Source: Planctomycetota bacterium
Lineage (GTDB): Bacteria; Planctomycetota; UBA11346
Direction: 5' to 3'
Assembly: GCA_007695355.1 (NCBI GenBank)
Contig: REDX01000118.1
Location: 1 to 36,718, forward strand
DNA: 36,718 bases
Translations under genes and position numbers: made by a program
Notes under the pieces: model-generated
What the model saw: only the letters and a program-made list of their open reading frames with translations
Databases searched by the model: none
What the model was told of the DNA's origin: nothing
Shown: piece by piece, positions 8,305 through 16,320 of the stretch
Layout of the letters: each line of letters begins with the position of its first letter
Numbering within the stretch: the stretch's first letter is position 1

Positions 8305-8724
8305 TCAGCTTGCTAACCAGGCCGCAATATCGCGCTGGGGGGCGCACCAAATACGGGCGTGGTGATCTCCTAACCAGGAGAGCAACTGCTGATGGCCCTC
8401 TTGGCCTAAGCCCACCAAGGTTTCAGCATGCACCGTCCACACCCGCCATTGCTTGGCTTGCACCACCGCCTCAATGGCTGCCTGGGCTGGCCCCAATTCC
8501 AGCGGCAGGGGGAGAGAGAGCGCGTGCTCGACAGTGGCACCAAGATCCCAATGACGCTCTAGTAACCGTTCCTGCAGCTCTGGCTCAATACTTGCCGCGA
8601 CCGAGGCGCGAATCCCTACTCGGCGATGGTGTTCAACCACCCAGGGCCACTGGGCCGGGGTGAGGATACCATAACATAAACTAGCCGCCCCTTGACGGCC
8701 TTCTTTCCATTGATCCGTGGGCAT
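8305..8724 (-). CDS. Small protein of unknown function, faintly NodB-deacetylase-like
   Basis: I do not recognise this 139-residue protein with certainty. Its pattern resembles a very shortened NodB/polysaccharide deacetylase. GAASLCYGILTPAQWPWVVE sits where the family has SLxFDDG and the first helix. RHWDLGATVEH sits where GHExGxHxxxH is expected. The end RIWCAPQRDIAAWL resembles the closing strand and helix of some family members. The catalytic Asp pair and the paired metal histidines are missing, so any such relative would be inactive. There is no signal peptide. The ATG at 8724 has GAAGG six bases upstream. It starts 35 bases after ruvA and is the last gene of the rpe-ruvA run. The coding reading is fairly secure; the fold suggestion is weak. 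Confidence 0.6.
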   Translation of the reverse strand: MPTDQWKEGRQGAASLCYGILTPAQWPWVVEHHRRVGIRASVAASIEPELQERLLERHWDLGATVEHALSLPLPLELGPAQAAIEAVVQAKQWRVWTVHAETLVGLGQEGHQQLLSWLGDHHARIWCAPQRDIAAWLAS

Positions 8725-8759
8725 GGGAAACCTTCGCGAAAGAGGATGGAAAAACCGGA

Positions 8760-9368
8760 CTAGCCGCGGCGCAGGAAGCCCAGGGCCCCCCGCACCAAGG
8801 TTTCGCTGTCAGCATCGGCGCCGAGTTGGGCCAGGGCCTGCTCGGCTTCGCGGGCGCTAAAGCCAAGGGCAACCAAGGCGCGATGGGCTTCATGGCGGGG
8901 ATCATTGACCACTGGCGCAGCCGCTAAGCCGGAATCTTCAAGGCCTTCAACGACCGTCGGAATCCGCTCCACCTTATCACCCAATTCAAGGACTAAGCGT
9001 TCCGCCATTTTCGGGCCCACGCCCTTCACCTTTTTCAGTATTGCCGGATCCTTGGCCAGCAAAGCGCGGCGCAATTCATTGACGCCAAGGGTGGATAGCA
9101 CGCTCATCGCATGGGCTGGCCCTACCCCCTGCACCGCGGTCAAAAGATCGAAGGCCGCGCGCTCTGCACCATCATAAAAACCAAAGAGCAGATGCTCGTC
9201 CTCGCGCACCACCAAGCGGGCATGCAAGAGCACCACCGAGCCATCCAGGGGAATCGCGCGACGGGTGGCATCGCTCACCCGCAGGCGATATCCAATGCCA
9301 TTGACATCAAGGCAGCAATTGCCCAAGTTATCAAGATGAACCGGAATACCACGAAAGAACTCATACAT
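8760..9368 (-). CDS. ruvA: Holliday junction branch migration protein RuvA
   Basis: DNA-binding subunit of the RuvAB branch-migration motor in recombinational repair. It has 202 residues, the normal length. The N-terminal OB-fold domain spans roughly residues 1-63. Two helix-hairpin-helix motifs follow, GVGPAHAMSVL and VKGVGPKMAERLVLEL. A flexible linker leads to the C-terminal RuvB-contact domain (about 155-202, with ALVALGFSAREAEQAL). The usual partners ruvB and ruvC are not in the window; here the gene is between rpe and a small unknown gene. The ATG at 9368 has GGAG seven bases upstream and begins 19 bases after rpe. Confidence 0.95.
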   Translation of the reverse strand: MYEFFRGIPVHLDNLGNCCLDVNGIGYRLRVSDATRRAIPLDGSVVLLHARLVVREDEHLLFGFYDGAERAAFDLLTAVQGVGPAHAMSVLSTLGVNELRRALLAKDPAILKKVKGVGPKMAERLVLELGDKVERIPTVVEGLEDSGLAAAPVVNDPRHEAHRALVALGFSAREAEQALAQLGADADSETLVRGALGFLRRG

Positions 9369-9387
9369 GAGTCATCACTCCATCCCC

Positions 9388-10044
9388 CTACACATACTGC
9401 CCTGATTCGGCCCACGCGCGCAGGCCGGCGGGATCAGCATCATTAAAATAGGCAGACCCACAGACCAAGCGATTAGCGCCATCCTCCACCACCATGGGAA
9501 TGGTGCGGCGATCGATACCGCCATCGACTTGAATTGGCAATTCCGGGAAACGACCCCTGAGAAAACGGATACGCGGGCGCACCGCCGGAATAAAGGCCTG
9601 CCCGCCAAAGCCTGGATACACCGTCATCAACATCACTTGATCCACCTGAGCAATCGCCTCCACCCACATTTCCACATCCGTATCCGGATTGAAAGCAAGG
9701 CCAGTGCGAGCGCCTGTGGCCCGCAGTTGATCGAGCTTTTCAGTAATACCCCGGGGGCCCAAGGCTTCGGCATGCACGGTAATGGCATCGGCTCCGGCGT
9801 CGCGGAAAGCCTGCGCGTAATCGAGAGGCTGAGTCATCATGAGGTGCACGTCCAATACCAAATCGGTGGCCCGGCGCATGGCCGCCACCAACAACGGGCC
9901 AAGGGTAAGATTGGGCACGAAGTGACCGTCCATTACATCGACATGAACCACCTGAACGCCCGCCGCCTTACAGCCCGCCAATTCCTCGGCAAGACGTGAA
10001 AAGTCGCATGACAGCAAACTGGGCAATAAGAGTACATCGTTCAT
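9388..10044 (-). CDS. rpe: Ribulose-phosphate 3-epimerase
   Basis: TIM-barrel enzyme interconverting ribulose-5-phosphate and xylulose-5-phosphate in the pentose phosphate or Calvin pathway. It has 218 residues. Metal and catalytic residues are visible in HVDVMDGHFVPN (His34, Asp36, Asp39) and DVHLMM. The phosphate-binding and product loops appear as MTVYPGFGGQAF and QVDGGIDRRT. The ATG has GGAG seven bases upstream. It is the first gene of the minus-strand run rpe-ruvA-unknown and is divergent from trxA across 181 bases. Confidence 0.96.
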   Translation of the reverse strand: MNDVLLLPSLLSCDFSRLAEELAGCKAAGVQVVHVDVMDGHFVPNLTLGPLLVAAMRRATDLVLDVHLMMTQPLDYAQAFRDAGADAITVHAEALGPRGITEKLDQLRATGARTGLAFNPDTDVEMWVEAIAQVDQVMLMTVYPGFGGQAFIPAVRPRIRFLRGRFPELPIQVDGGIDRRTIPMVVEDGANRLVCGSAYFNDADPAGLRAWAESGQYV

Positions 10045-10225
10045 CTATACGCTCCAGGGGATCCGGGACTAACGCCCAGTATCACACCTGCGTACCATCC
10101 TCCCATCCCTAAGACCAAGGCAATGCCCGGCCATCCCCTTGTCACAGAGCTCCGCATCACCATGGTATGCTTCCATATTGGAACCACCCAGATTCCACGA
10201 CGACCCCCTTCCAAGGAGTACTCCT

Positions 10226-10540
10226 ATGGCCACTGAATTCACTGACGCCAATTTCGAAAGCGCCGTCCTCGGCAGCGATAAACCTGTCCTGGTCGATTTT
10301 TGGGCCCCCTGGTGCGGCCCCTGCAAAATGGTTGGCCCAATCGTTGAAAAGCTCGCCGGGGAAATGAGCGATGTCCTTATCGGCAAGCTCAATGTCGACG
10401 ACAACCCCGCCACTGCTGGCAAGTATGAAATCATGTCCATTCCCACCATGCTGCTGTTTAAGAATGGCGAAGTAGTGGCCAAGGGGATGGGGTTTATGCC
10501 GGAGCCGAAGCTGCGGGAATTTATTTCTCAGGCTCTTTAG
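10226..10540 (+). CDS. trxA: Thioredoxin 1
   Basis: A 104-residue cytosolic thioredoxin with the active site WCGPC (Cys30, Cys33), the buried Asp of VDFWAPW and the cis-proline loop SIPTMLLF. It reduces protein disulfides, using NADPH via thioredoxin reductase. The ATG at 10226 has AAGGAG seven bases upstream; 29 codons of open frame before it are not thioredoxin-like. The coding region ends exactly where the GC-rich repeat begins: the TAG is followed at once by TTTCGAGGGG. Confidence 0.97.
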   Translation: MATEFTDANFESAVLGSDKPVLVDFWAPWCGPCKMVGPIVEKLAGEMSDVLIGKLNVDDNPATAGKYEIMSIPTMLLFKNGEVVAKGMGFMPEPKLREFISQAL

Positions 10541-11060
10541 TTTCGAGGGGCTTTTTGCTCAGGGGCTCTGCCCCTACGGCCCTGCGGGCCTACCCCGCGG
10601 CCTCGGTCGGGGAGCCGGTGCTCCGCACCTATGGCCGGATCGCTTCGCGATTATATCCGGCCATCTCCCCTCGGTCGGCCGTTGGGGGGCTGCCGCCCCC
10701 CCGCTGCCCCCCGCCGTATGGGCGTATGGTGGTCACTTGGGGGTATCTTGGTTCGACTCGTCTGGGGGGCTTTGCCCCCTGGCCCCCCTCCGGCCCTGCG
10801 GGCGTTTCGTGCTCACGCTGGGTAACTGTGGTTCGACTCTTTTGGGGGCTGCGCCCCTTACCCCCCTCCGACGCTGCGGGCTTCTCGGCGCGATGCGCCG
10901 CCCGGAGGGTGGGACTTGAGTCCCACCAATTCGCTACCGTGCGCAGCAAAGCTGCCCTTCGCCCGTCGCTCTGGCGGGGTGCCGGTTGCCTTGCGTGCTT
11001 GCCTCAGGGCGTATTGAGCGGCGACTTTTGGGGGCTGCGCCCCCTGCAGAAGATGTGAGG
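10541..11060 (+). repeat. GC-rich mosaic repeat array, copy B
   Basis: A gene-free stretch (about 554 bases between trxA and sfsA) full of inverted and direct repeats. The first part (10541 to about 10712) matches repeat copy A at the left window edge, in inverted orientation. After it, a module beginning GGTTCGACTC and ending in CTGCGGGC occurs twice, about 81 bases apart (from about 10749 and 10830), with diverged loops. A third piece of the same hairpin, GGGGGCTGCGCCCCC, lies near 11030. Other hairpins are GGCGC-gat-GCGCC (10887-10899) and 9-base arms at 10908-10916/10919-10927. A long open frame exists across it but gives repeat-driven low-complexity protein, so I regard it as non-coding. 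Confidence 0.75.
10631..10664 (+). repeat. Hairpin of repeat copy B
   Basis: Arms ATGGCCGGAT (10631-10640) and ATCCGGCCAT (10655-10664) enclose the same 14-base interior as the hairpin at 49-84. Two stem pairs are reversed relative to that copy, a compensatory pattern. Confidence 0.7.
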
Positions 11061-11094
11061 GGTGGGTTGAGGGCGGTTGAAGGGGTGCTGAATT

Positions 11095-11823
11095 ATGGAA
11101 ATGCGGCTGCGCGAGGGTCGGTTTTTGCGGCGCTGGAAGCGCTTTTTGAGTGAGGTGGAATTGGATAATGGGGAGGTGGTTACCGCCCATTGTCCGAATT
11201 CGGGGTCGATGGCGACGCTCTTGAATCCAGGAATTGCCGCCTGGCTGCGGCATGACCCTTCGCCGAAGCGAAAACTGGCTTGGACCCTGGTGCTTCTGGA
11301 GACGCCAGCCGGTGGTTTAGCGGTGGTGGATACCCAGTTGCCTAATCGTGTGGTGGCCGAAGGGGTGGCGGCGGGATTGGTGCCGGAACTCGCTGGCTAT
11401 GGGCGGGCACGGCGGGAAGTCAGCATGCATTGTGCGGCCATGGGAGATGAAAACTCTCGCTTTGATCTCGTCCTCGACGCCTGCCCGAATGGGCGGCCGG
11501 CCTGCATTATTGAAATCAAAAACGACACCATGCTTAGCCAGCATCAGCCTGGGCGGGCCGATTTTCCCGATGCCCGCACCGAACGGGGGGCGAAGCACCT
11601 GCGCCATCTCGCTGCCCTGGCCCAGGCCGGATTTCGCTGCGTTCAGTTCTATCTGGTGAATCGCAGCGACTGCGATTCCGGTGGCATTGCCGACTACATT
11701 GACCCCGCCTACGCCGTCGCCCTTGGCCTTGCCCGCGCCGCCGGCGTGGAGGTCCTCGCCTACCGCGCAGAGATTCAGCCCCAGCGCCTGGGTATTGGCC
11801 AGGCCTGCCCGTTTATGATTTAG
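11095..11823 (+). CDS. sfsA: SfsA family DNA/RNA nuclease-like protein
   Basis: A 242-residue SfsA, named for sugar fermentation stimulation in E. coli. The family has an N-terminal OB-like nucleic-acid-binding part and a C-terminal PD-(D/E)XK-like nuclease core. Recognisable blocks are RFLSEVELDNGEVVTAHCPNSGSM near the start, then ENSRFDLVL and the IIEIKND block (IEVK-type catalytic motif). RADFPDARTERGAKHLRHL and a C-terminal ADYIDPAYAVAL segment complete the set. The ATG at 11095 is preceded by AAGGGG. It faces secDF across only 45 bases; no clear terminator is visible there. Confidence 0.93.
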   Translation: MEMRLREGRFLRRWKRFLSEVELDNGEVVTAHCPNSGSMATLLNPGIAAWLRHDPSPKRKLAWTLVLLETPAGGLAVVDTQLPNRVVAEGVAAGLVPELAGYGRARREVSMHCAAMGDENSRFDLVLDACPNGRPACIIEIKNDTMLSQHQPGRADFPDARTERGAKHLRHLAALAQAGFRCVQFYLVNRSDCDSGGIADYIDPAYAVALGLARAAGVEVLAYRAEIQPQRLGIGQACPFMI

Positions 11824-11868
11824 GGCGCCGGGGCGGGGATCTCGACTTGTCGACTTGGCAAGGGTTGG

Positions 11869-14800
11869 CTAGCGCGGTTCGAGCTCTGCCCCCGGCCCGT
11901 AGACCGGCATCTCATCTTCGCCCTCGGGGGTCTCACCTGGCTTGGCTGGGCGGTCAAGGAACAGCAGCACCGGCGAGGCGATAAAGATCGAAGAATAAGT
12001 ACCCAAGATCAAACCAATGATCAGGGTGAGGCTAAAGGCGCGCACCCCATCACCACCGAAGACAAAGAGAATCACCACCACCGATAGGGTGGTTAAGGTG
12101 GTCATAACGGTTCGACTCATGGTTTGGGCAATGGCCTTATCGATGACCTGGGCCATAGTGAGCTCGGGGTTCAGTTTGCGCACCTCGCGAATGCGATCGA
12201 AAACCACGATCGTATCGTTAAGCGAATAACCGATAATGGTCAACAATGCCGCCACCACGGTGAGATCAATGCGCACGCCGAGGAAGACCAAAAGCCCAAT
12301 GGTAATCGGAATATCATGGAAGAGGGCGGTCACCGCGCCGACGCCATAGCGGAACTCAAAGCGTGCGGCGACATACAATAAAATACCCAAGAGCGCCACC
12401 GCCAAGGCGAGGGCCGCCTGAATCTTCATTTGCGAGGCAACCAAACCAGAGAAGTGCTCTTGGCTGGGGAAGGGCCGTTCGGTACGAATGCGCTCTGCCG
12501 CGGCGGCCACATTGAACTGCGAATAAGCGCGGAAAGCAGCAATCGCATGGCCATTTAAGCGATCACCTTCAAACCCGGCCTCAGCCAAGAGGGCGCGCAC
12601 TCGATGGGCCGCCGGTTCATCGAGGTCAAAGTCTGCGCTCACGCCTGGCAACTGATTAAAGCGCAGGGTCATAAGAATGGCATTTTCGCCGGCCTGTGCC
12701 TCGGCTTCACGGATTTGTGGCTCGGCCAATAAGGCTTCACCGATGCGCACTAAAGCATCCGATGGAGCTGGATCAATAATCCCGACTTCAAAACGCAAAG
12801 TATTCTCAACCATCTCCAAGGAACGGATCTGCGAGCCCGGTTCGGCAATCAGCCCAGGGAAGGCCTGATCGCGCAGCTGGGCAGCAAGAATATCCGTTTG
12901 CCCAGCAATGCGGTCCTGCAGTTCGCGCACCCGCGGCATCAGCTCTTGACGCTCACGGTCGATACGGACAGCCGCCGCCTCATCGGGCTCGGACTGCGTG
13001 CGCAGGCTATTGCTGCGTCGTAGAAGACGGGCGACTTCGGTTTCAAGATCGGAGAGCTCTCGCTCTAAAACAGAGGCCTCATCATCGCGAGCTTTAAACA
13101 TCCACTGGCGAGAACCGCCACCGGCGCCAAAGCCTTGGAAGTAGGGCTGCATCTGTACCGCACCAGGATAGAGGTGTTGGAGCCCTGCATCTGCAGCCCG
13201 CTGCAAGCCTGCTGTAACCGCCGCCTGATCCATTTCTTCGACGAAGGTCACCTGGATCATATTACCGCCGGTGAAATCGATGTCGAAGTTCTGATCGGGA
13301 TTGGTCCAGACAAAGAACTCGAGGAAACCAGCGATAATCATTAAGCCAGAAAGGCCAAAGGCGGCAAAGCGCCAGCGCACATAGGGCAGATTGATTTCAC
13401 CAACGTAATCGGGGACATGGGCGCTTTGGCGCTTGCGGTAGAGCAGCAACGTAATGGTGCGGCCAACATAGACCGCCGAAAACATCGAGGTGGCAATGCC
13501 GATCATCAGGGTCAAACCAAAGCCCTGGATGGGACCAGTGCCGATAACGTAAAGAATTAACGCCGTCAAAAAGGTGGTGACATTGGCGTCGATAATCGCA
13601 CTTAAGGCGCGCCCGTAACCCGCTTCAATACTGCTGGGAAGATCGGAATCATTCTTTAATTCTTCGCGTATACGTTCAAAAATCAGAATATTTGCGTCCA
13701 CTGCCATACCGACGGTGAGCACCAAACCGGCAATGCCCGGTAGGGTAAGGGTAGCACCAAAGACCACCAGGACACCAAACACCAATCCCGTGGCGCAGAC
13801 CAAGGAGGTCACCGCCACAATGCCCATGCGCTGGTAATAGAAGCCCATTACCAACAAGACCAGAATCATCGCCGAGATCATCGACCAGGTGGCCTTGGTG
13901 ACGGTTTCGGCACCGAGGGAGGCACCAACCACACGCTCGGCCAGCACCTGCGGCGTCACCGCCAGCGAACCTGCCTTCAATACGGTGACCAGGTTTTCAA
14001 TCTCGTCTTGAGTGAAATTGCCAGTCACCACCGAACTGACTGAGGAGGGATTAATAATTACTGGCGAGGATTCAACAACGCCATCAAGGCTAATCGCCAT
14101 GCGGCCAGTGCCGGTGCCATTGCCAAATTCGCCACGGGAATGAATACTGGTGGTGAAGCGATTATTTTTCGCCGCGCCAGCAGTGGTGAAGGTCATGCCA
14201 ACGGCGCGGCGGCCATCTTGGGTGGTGGGGTAGGCTGTGGAAACATCCTGGCCGGTAAGGCCGGGGGGGGCAAGACGGTAAAAACGTCGCGGACGTTCAC
14301 CACGGAAGGGCGGCTTGGCCGGGTAAAGGACATCGGTAAAGCCCATATACTCGGTTTCAGACAGGCGATACACGCCCGGTTCTACCTCGATCACCTTATG
14401 CCCCGGTTCACGCGGACCGCCATCGCCAAAGACCGCCAAAACCTCCCGGAATTCTAAGCGACCGGCGGTTTGCAGAACGCGGCGGGTGCGCGCCGCATCG
14501 GCCTGGGTGCCGCCGGGAATGACCACCTGCACATCGCCATTGGACAATCGCGAGACCTGGGGCTCAGACAAACCACGGGCGTCAAGACGATTGCGCAAAA
14601 TCACCACCGTGTCTTCGTCGGCGGCAACCCGGGCCCCGTCATCGTCATAGAGGGCAAGTCGGAATTCGACGCCGCCACGCAGGTCGATACCGAGAGGGGC
14701 ATACCAGAGGGGGAGTGGTTCATTGCGACGGCGATAGGGGTGGGCCACCACCACCTGGCGCAGATCAACCAAGGAAGCATCCCGGGTCAGGGCAAAGTTC

Positions 14801-15114
14801 ATGCGCTGGGTCACCGGGTTAATGGTTAGGCTGTCGGGATCAAAGTGCACCCGTGGCAAATTCGGATCGGCCTCACGGGTGAGCAGACTGCGTAAGCGTT
14901 GAAGTTCATTCTCGGTGGCGTTCACCTCGCGACCACCGAGATCATTGAGGGATACCTCTACCGGCCCCGCCGGCACCACCCCATCCACTGCCTCGACACG
15001 CAGCAGGGCGAAAAATTCTTGTTCGCCAACCAAAACCTTGTTCTTAATCGCCATCAAGGTGAGGACCGAGGCCAAAGCCAAGAAAATGACAGTAAAACGG
15101 CTTATAATATGCAT
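11869..15114 (-). CDS. secDF: Fused protein translocase subunit SecDF
   Basis: Membrane protein that uses the proton gradient to help complete Sec-dependent export. It has 1081 residues and is SecD and SecF in one chain. The SecD part has an N-terminal membrane helix (about 7-23), the GIDLRGGVEF motif (about 142-151), a large periplasmic domain and the helix bundle with GMAVDANILIFERIREEL. The SecF part begins near residue 577 with a new membrane helix, then FDIDFTGGNM, and later IGYSLNDTIVVFDRIREV. A charged, probably coiled-coil insertion lies at about 675-741 within the SecF periplasmic domain. There is one continuous frame with no internal ribosome site signal at the joint, so the fusion is real. 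It follows yajC by 52 bases. Separate secD and secF genes are the usual state in Proteobacteria. Confidence 0.95.
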   Translation of the reverse strand: MHIISRFTVIFLALASVLTLMAIKNKVLVGEQEFFALLRVEAVDGVVPAGPVEVSLNDLGGREVNATENELQRLRSLLTREADPNLPRVHFDPDSLTINPVTQRMNFALTRDASLVDLRQVVVAHPYRRRNEPLPLWYAPLGIDLRGGVEFRLALYDDDGARVAADEDTVVILRNRLDARGLSEPQVSRLSNGDVQVVIPGGTQADAARTRRVLQTAGRLEFREVLAVFGDGGPREPGHKVIEVEPGVYRLSETEYMGFTDVLYPAKPPFRGERPRRFYRLAPPGLTGQDVSTAYPTTQDGRRAVGMTFTTAGAAKNNRFTTSIHSRGEFGNGTGTGRMAISLDGVVESSPVIINPSSVSSVVTGNFTQDEIENLVTVLKAGSLAVTPQVLAERVVGASLGAETVTKATWSMISAMILVLLVMGFYYQRMGIVAVTSLVCATGLVFGVLVVFGATLTLPGIAGLVLTVGMAVDANILIFERIREELKNDSDLPSSIEAGYGRALSAIIDANVTTFLTALILYVIGTGPIQGFGLTLMIGIATSMFSAVYVGRTITLLLYRKRQSAHVPDYVGEINLPYVRWRFAAFGLSGLMIIAGFLEFFVWTNPDQNFDIDFTGGNMIQVTFVEEMDQAAVTAGLQRAADAGLQHLYPGAVQMQPYFQGFGAGGGSRQWMFKARDDEASVLERELSDLETEVARLLRRSNSLRTQSEPDEAAAVRIDRERQELMPRVRELQDRIAGQTDILAAQLRDQAFPGLIAEPGSQIRSLEMVENTLRFEVGIIDPAPSDALVRIGEALLAEPQIREAEAQAGENAILMTLRFNQLPGVSADFDLDEPAAHRVRALLAEAGFEGDRLNGHAIAAFRAYSQFNVAAAAERIRTERPFPSQEHFSGLVASQMKIQAALALAVALLGILLYVAARFEFRYGVGAVTALFHDIPITIGLLVFLGVRIDLTVVAALLTIIGYSLNDTIVVFDRIREVRKLNPELTMAQVIDKAIAQTMSRTVMTTLTTLSVVVILFVFGGDGVRAFSLTLIIGLILGTYSSIFIASPVLLFLDRPAKPGETPEGEDEMPVYGPGAELEPR

Positions 15115-15166
15115 GTTGGGATCCCTATCAGGGAGGGGTGGTGAAACTACCGACGGAAAAAGGCCT

Positions 15167-15559
15167 TTAGACTTCGGCGCCCTTCACCGAGGCAATCGCG
15201 GTGAGGTTAAAGGTAACCACCGGGCCTTCGCCCAGCTTCAGATCCACTTCGGCTTCACCCTTGCGCACCACTTCGCCATGGATGCCGCCAATGGTCACCA
15301 CCTTCTGACCCACGCGTACCCCCTCCATCATTTCTTGACGCTGACGGGCCTCGCGCTTTTGCGCCCGGGAAGAGGACAGCATGAGCACAATCAACAAACC
15401 CAAGGGCAAAAGCCAAATCCAGAGCATAGCCCCACCACCCTGGGGGGCACCGGGACCTTCACCAGGAGCCGGCGCCGAACCGGGGCCGCCGCCTTCGGCA
15501 GCGAGGGCTGCAGTGGCGGTGGCAATGAGCAGACAGAGCGGAAAAAGCAAACGAGTCAT
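15167..15559 (-). CDS. yajC: Preprotein translocase subunit YajC
   Basis: A 130-residue small inner-membrane partner of SecDF. The N-terminus looks like a signal peptide or first hydrophobic segment (MTRLLFPLCLLIATATAALA), followed by a Gly/Pro linker. A second membrane helix (about 46-62) precedes the basic stretch SSRAQKREARQ and the cytoplasmic YajC domain with GVRVGQKVVTIGGIHGEVV. The usual RPQ after the membrane helix is replaced by SRAQ. The ATG at 15559 has AAAGGA seven bases upstream; the longer frame upstream is less likely. The common neighbours tgt and queA are not upstream. Confidence 0.93.
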   Translation of the reverse strand: MTRLLFPLCLLIATATAALAAEGGGPGSAPAPGEGPGAPQGGGAMLWIWLLPLGLLIVLMLSSSRAQKREARQRQEMMEGVRVGQKVVTIGGIHGEVVRKGEAEVDLKLGEGPVVTFNLTAIASVKGAEV

Positions 15560-15716
15560 AACAGAATCCTTTGGGGTTGAGAGGCGTCGCGAAGACGCCG
15601 TGATGAAATGGAAGGGGAAACGCAGGTCCATCGCTGGAGGCGCGGGCTTAGGCCAAGGGTGGCCACCGCCAAGCCGCCCTCACCTAGGCGATAAGCCAGG
15701 GAGCAGCGGCGCATAA

Positions 15717-15740
15717 CATCGGGCTGCATACAACCCGATG
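15717..15740 (-). terminator. Short hairpin downstream of the small secreted ORF
   Basis: Arms CATCGGG and CCCGATG (15717-15723, 15734-15740) with a 10-base loop, 15 bases after the stop of the minus-strand ORF at 15756. There is no T-run, so a terminator role is tentative. Confidence 0.35.
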
Positions 15741-15755
15741 CCAGAGGGGCTTCAT

Positions 15756-16169
15756 TTAGGGGGCGCGGGGACCGCCGCTGGATCCACGCCGCAGTTTGCA
15801 GGCGGGAGAGCCGGCATCTGGGCCAATGGCCCCAGTCTGCCGCAGGCCTTGAAGGGCATGCAGATCGGGGACATCGGCGAGGATCAATGGCGGTGAGGAA
15901 GCGCTGGGACCTAGGCCGGAAATGCTGCGTGCCGACTCTGCGCTTAAGGCCGATCCGCTAGGGATAGGCAGCAGCAGGTAGTCGGCTAAGCACGGTGCCG
16001 TGCAGGGGCCAGATCCAGGGGCGCTGAAATCATCGGCGTGCAGGCCGAGTTGGCGCACTGCCCCTGGGGCAGCCAGCGCCAAGCACCACCATGCAAAGAT
16101 TGCCGTAAGCAGTCGCCAAACCAACATGGCCAGGAGGCTAGGGCACAGGGCGCGGGGGGCAAGGCCCAT
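15756..16169 (-). CDS. Doubtful small secreted protein, unknown function
   Basis: This is an open frame of 137 residues with no family I recognise. The N-terminus reads as a signal peptide, a hydrophobic run MLVWRLLTAIFAWWCLALAA preceded by arginines. The rest is Ser/Gly/Pro-rich with several cysteines (GPCTAPC and a later SPACK). Either the first ATG (16169) or the one at 16127 could start it; neither has a good ribosome site. A small hairpin follows the stop. The plus strand here also has an open frame, which is the spurious upstream extension of the nucleotidyltransferase and looks less like protein. It may be a lineage-specific exported peptide or simply a chance frame in GC-rich DNA. Confidence 0.35.
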   Translation of the reverse strand: MGLAPRALCPSLLAMLVWRLLTAIFAWWCLALAAPGAVRQLGLHADDFSAPGSGPCTAPCLADYLLLPIPSGSALSAESARSISGLGPSASSPPLILADVPDLHALQGLRQTGAIGPDAGSPACKLRRGSSGGPRAP

Positions 16170-16320
16170 GGTGAGCCGTGGCGCAGCTCAACCGCAGACC
16201 ATCGACAATCGACGAACAACGCTTGTCCATCCTGGCTCAGTCATTGCCTTGCGCTGGGGCCTATGTCCAAGGCCAGGGCTGGTGACTGGCACCTGCCACC
16301 ATCGCAGCTATGGTCCTCCC

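Noticed and set aside
10139-10171. TTGTCA and TATGCT as a trxA promoter
   Set aside because: The spacing is 21 bases, too long for a normal sigma70 promoter.
10555-11058. 167-codon frame across the GC-rich array
   Set aside because: It is translated from hairpin repeats; the protein is Pro/Arg/Gly-rich and changes character with each repeat module.
16000-16320. Upstream extension of the nucleotidyltransferase, including a plus-strand AGGAGG near 16131
   Set aside because: The 107 extra residues do not look like protein and no family member has them. The AGGAGG is not at a useful distance from an in-frame ATG.
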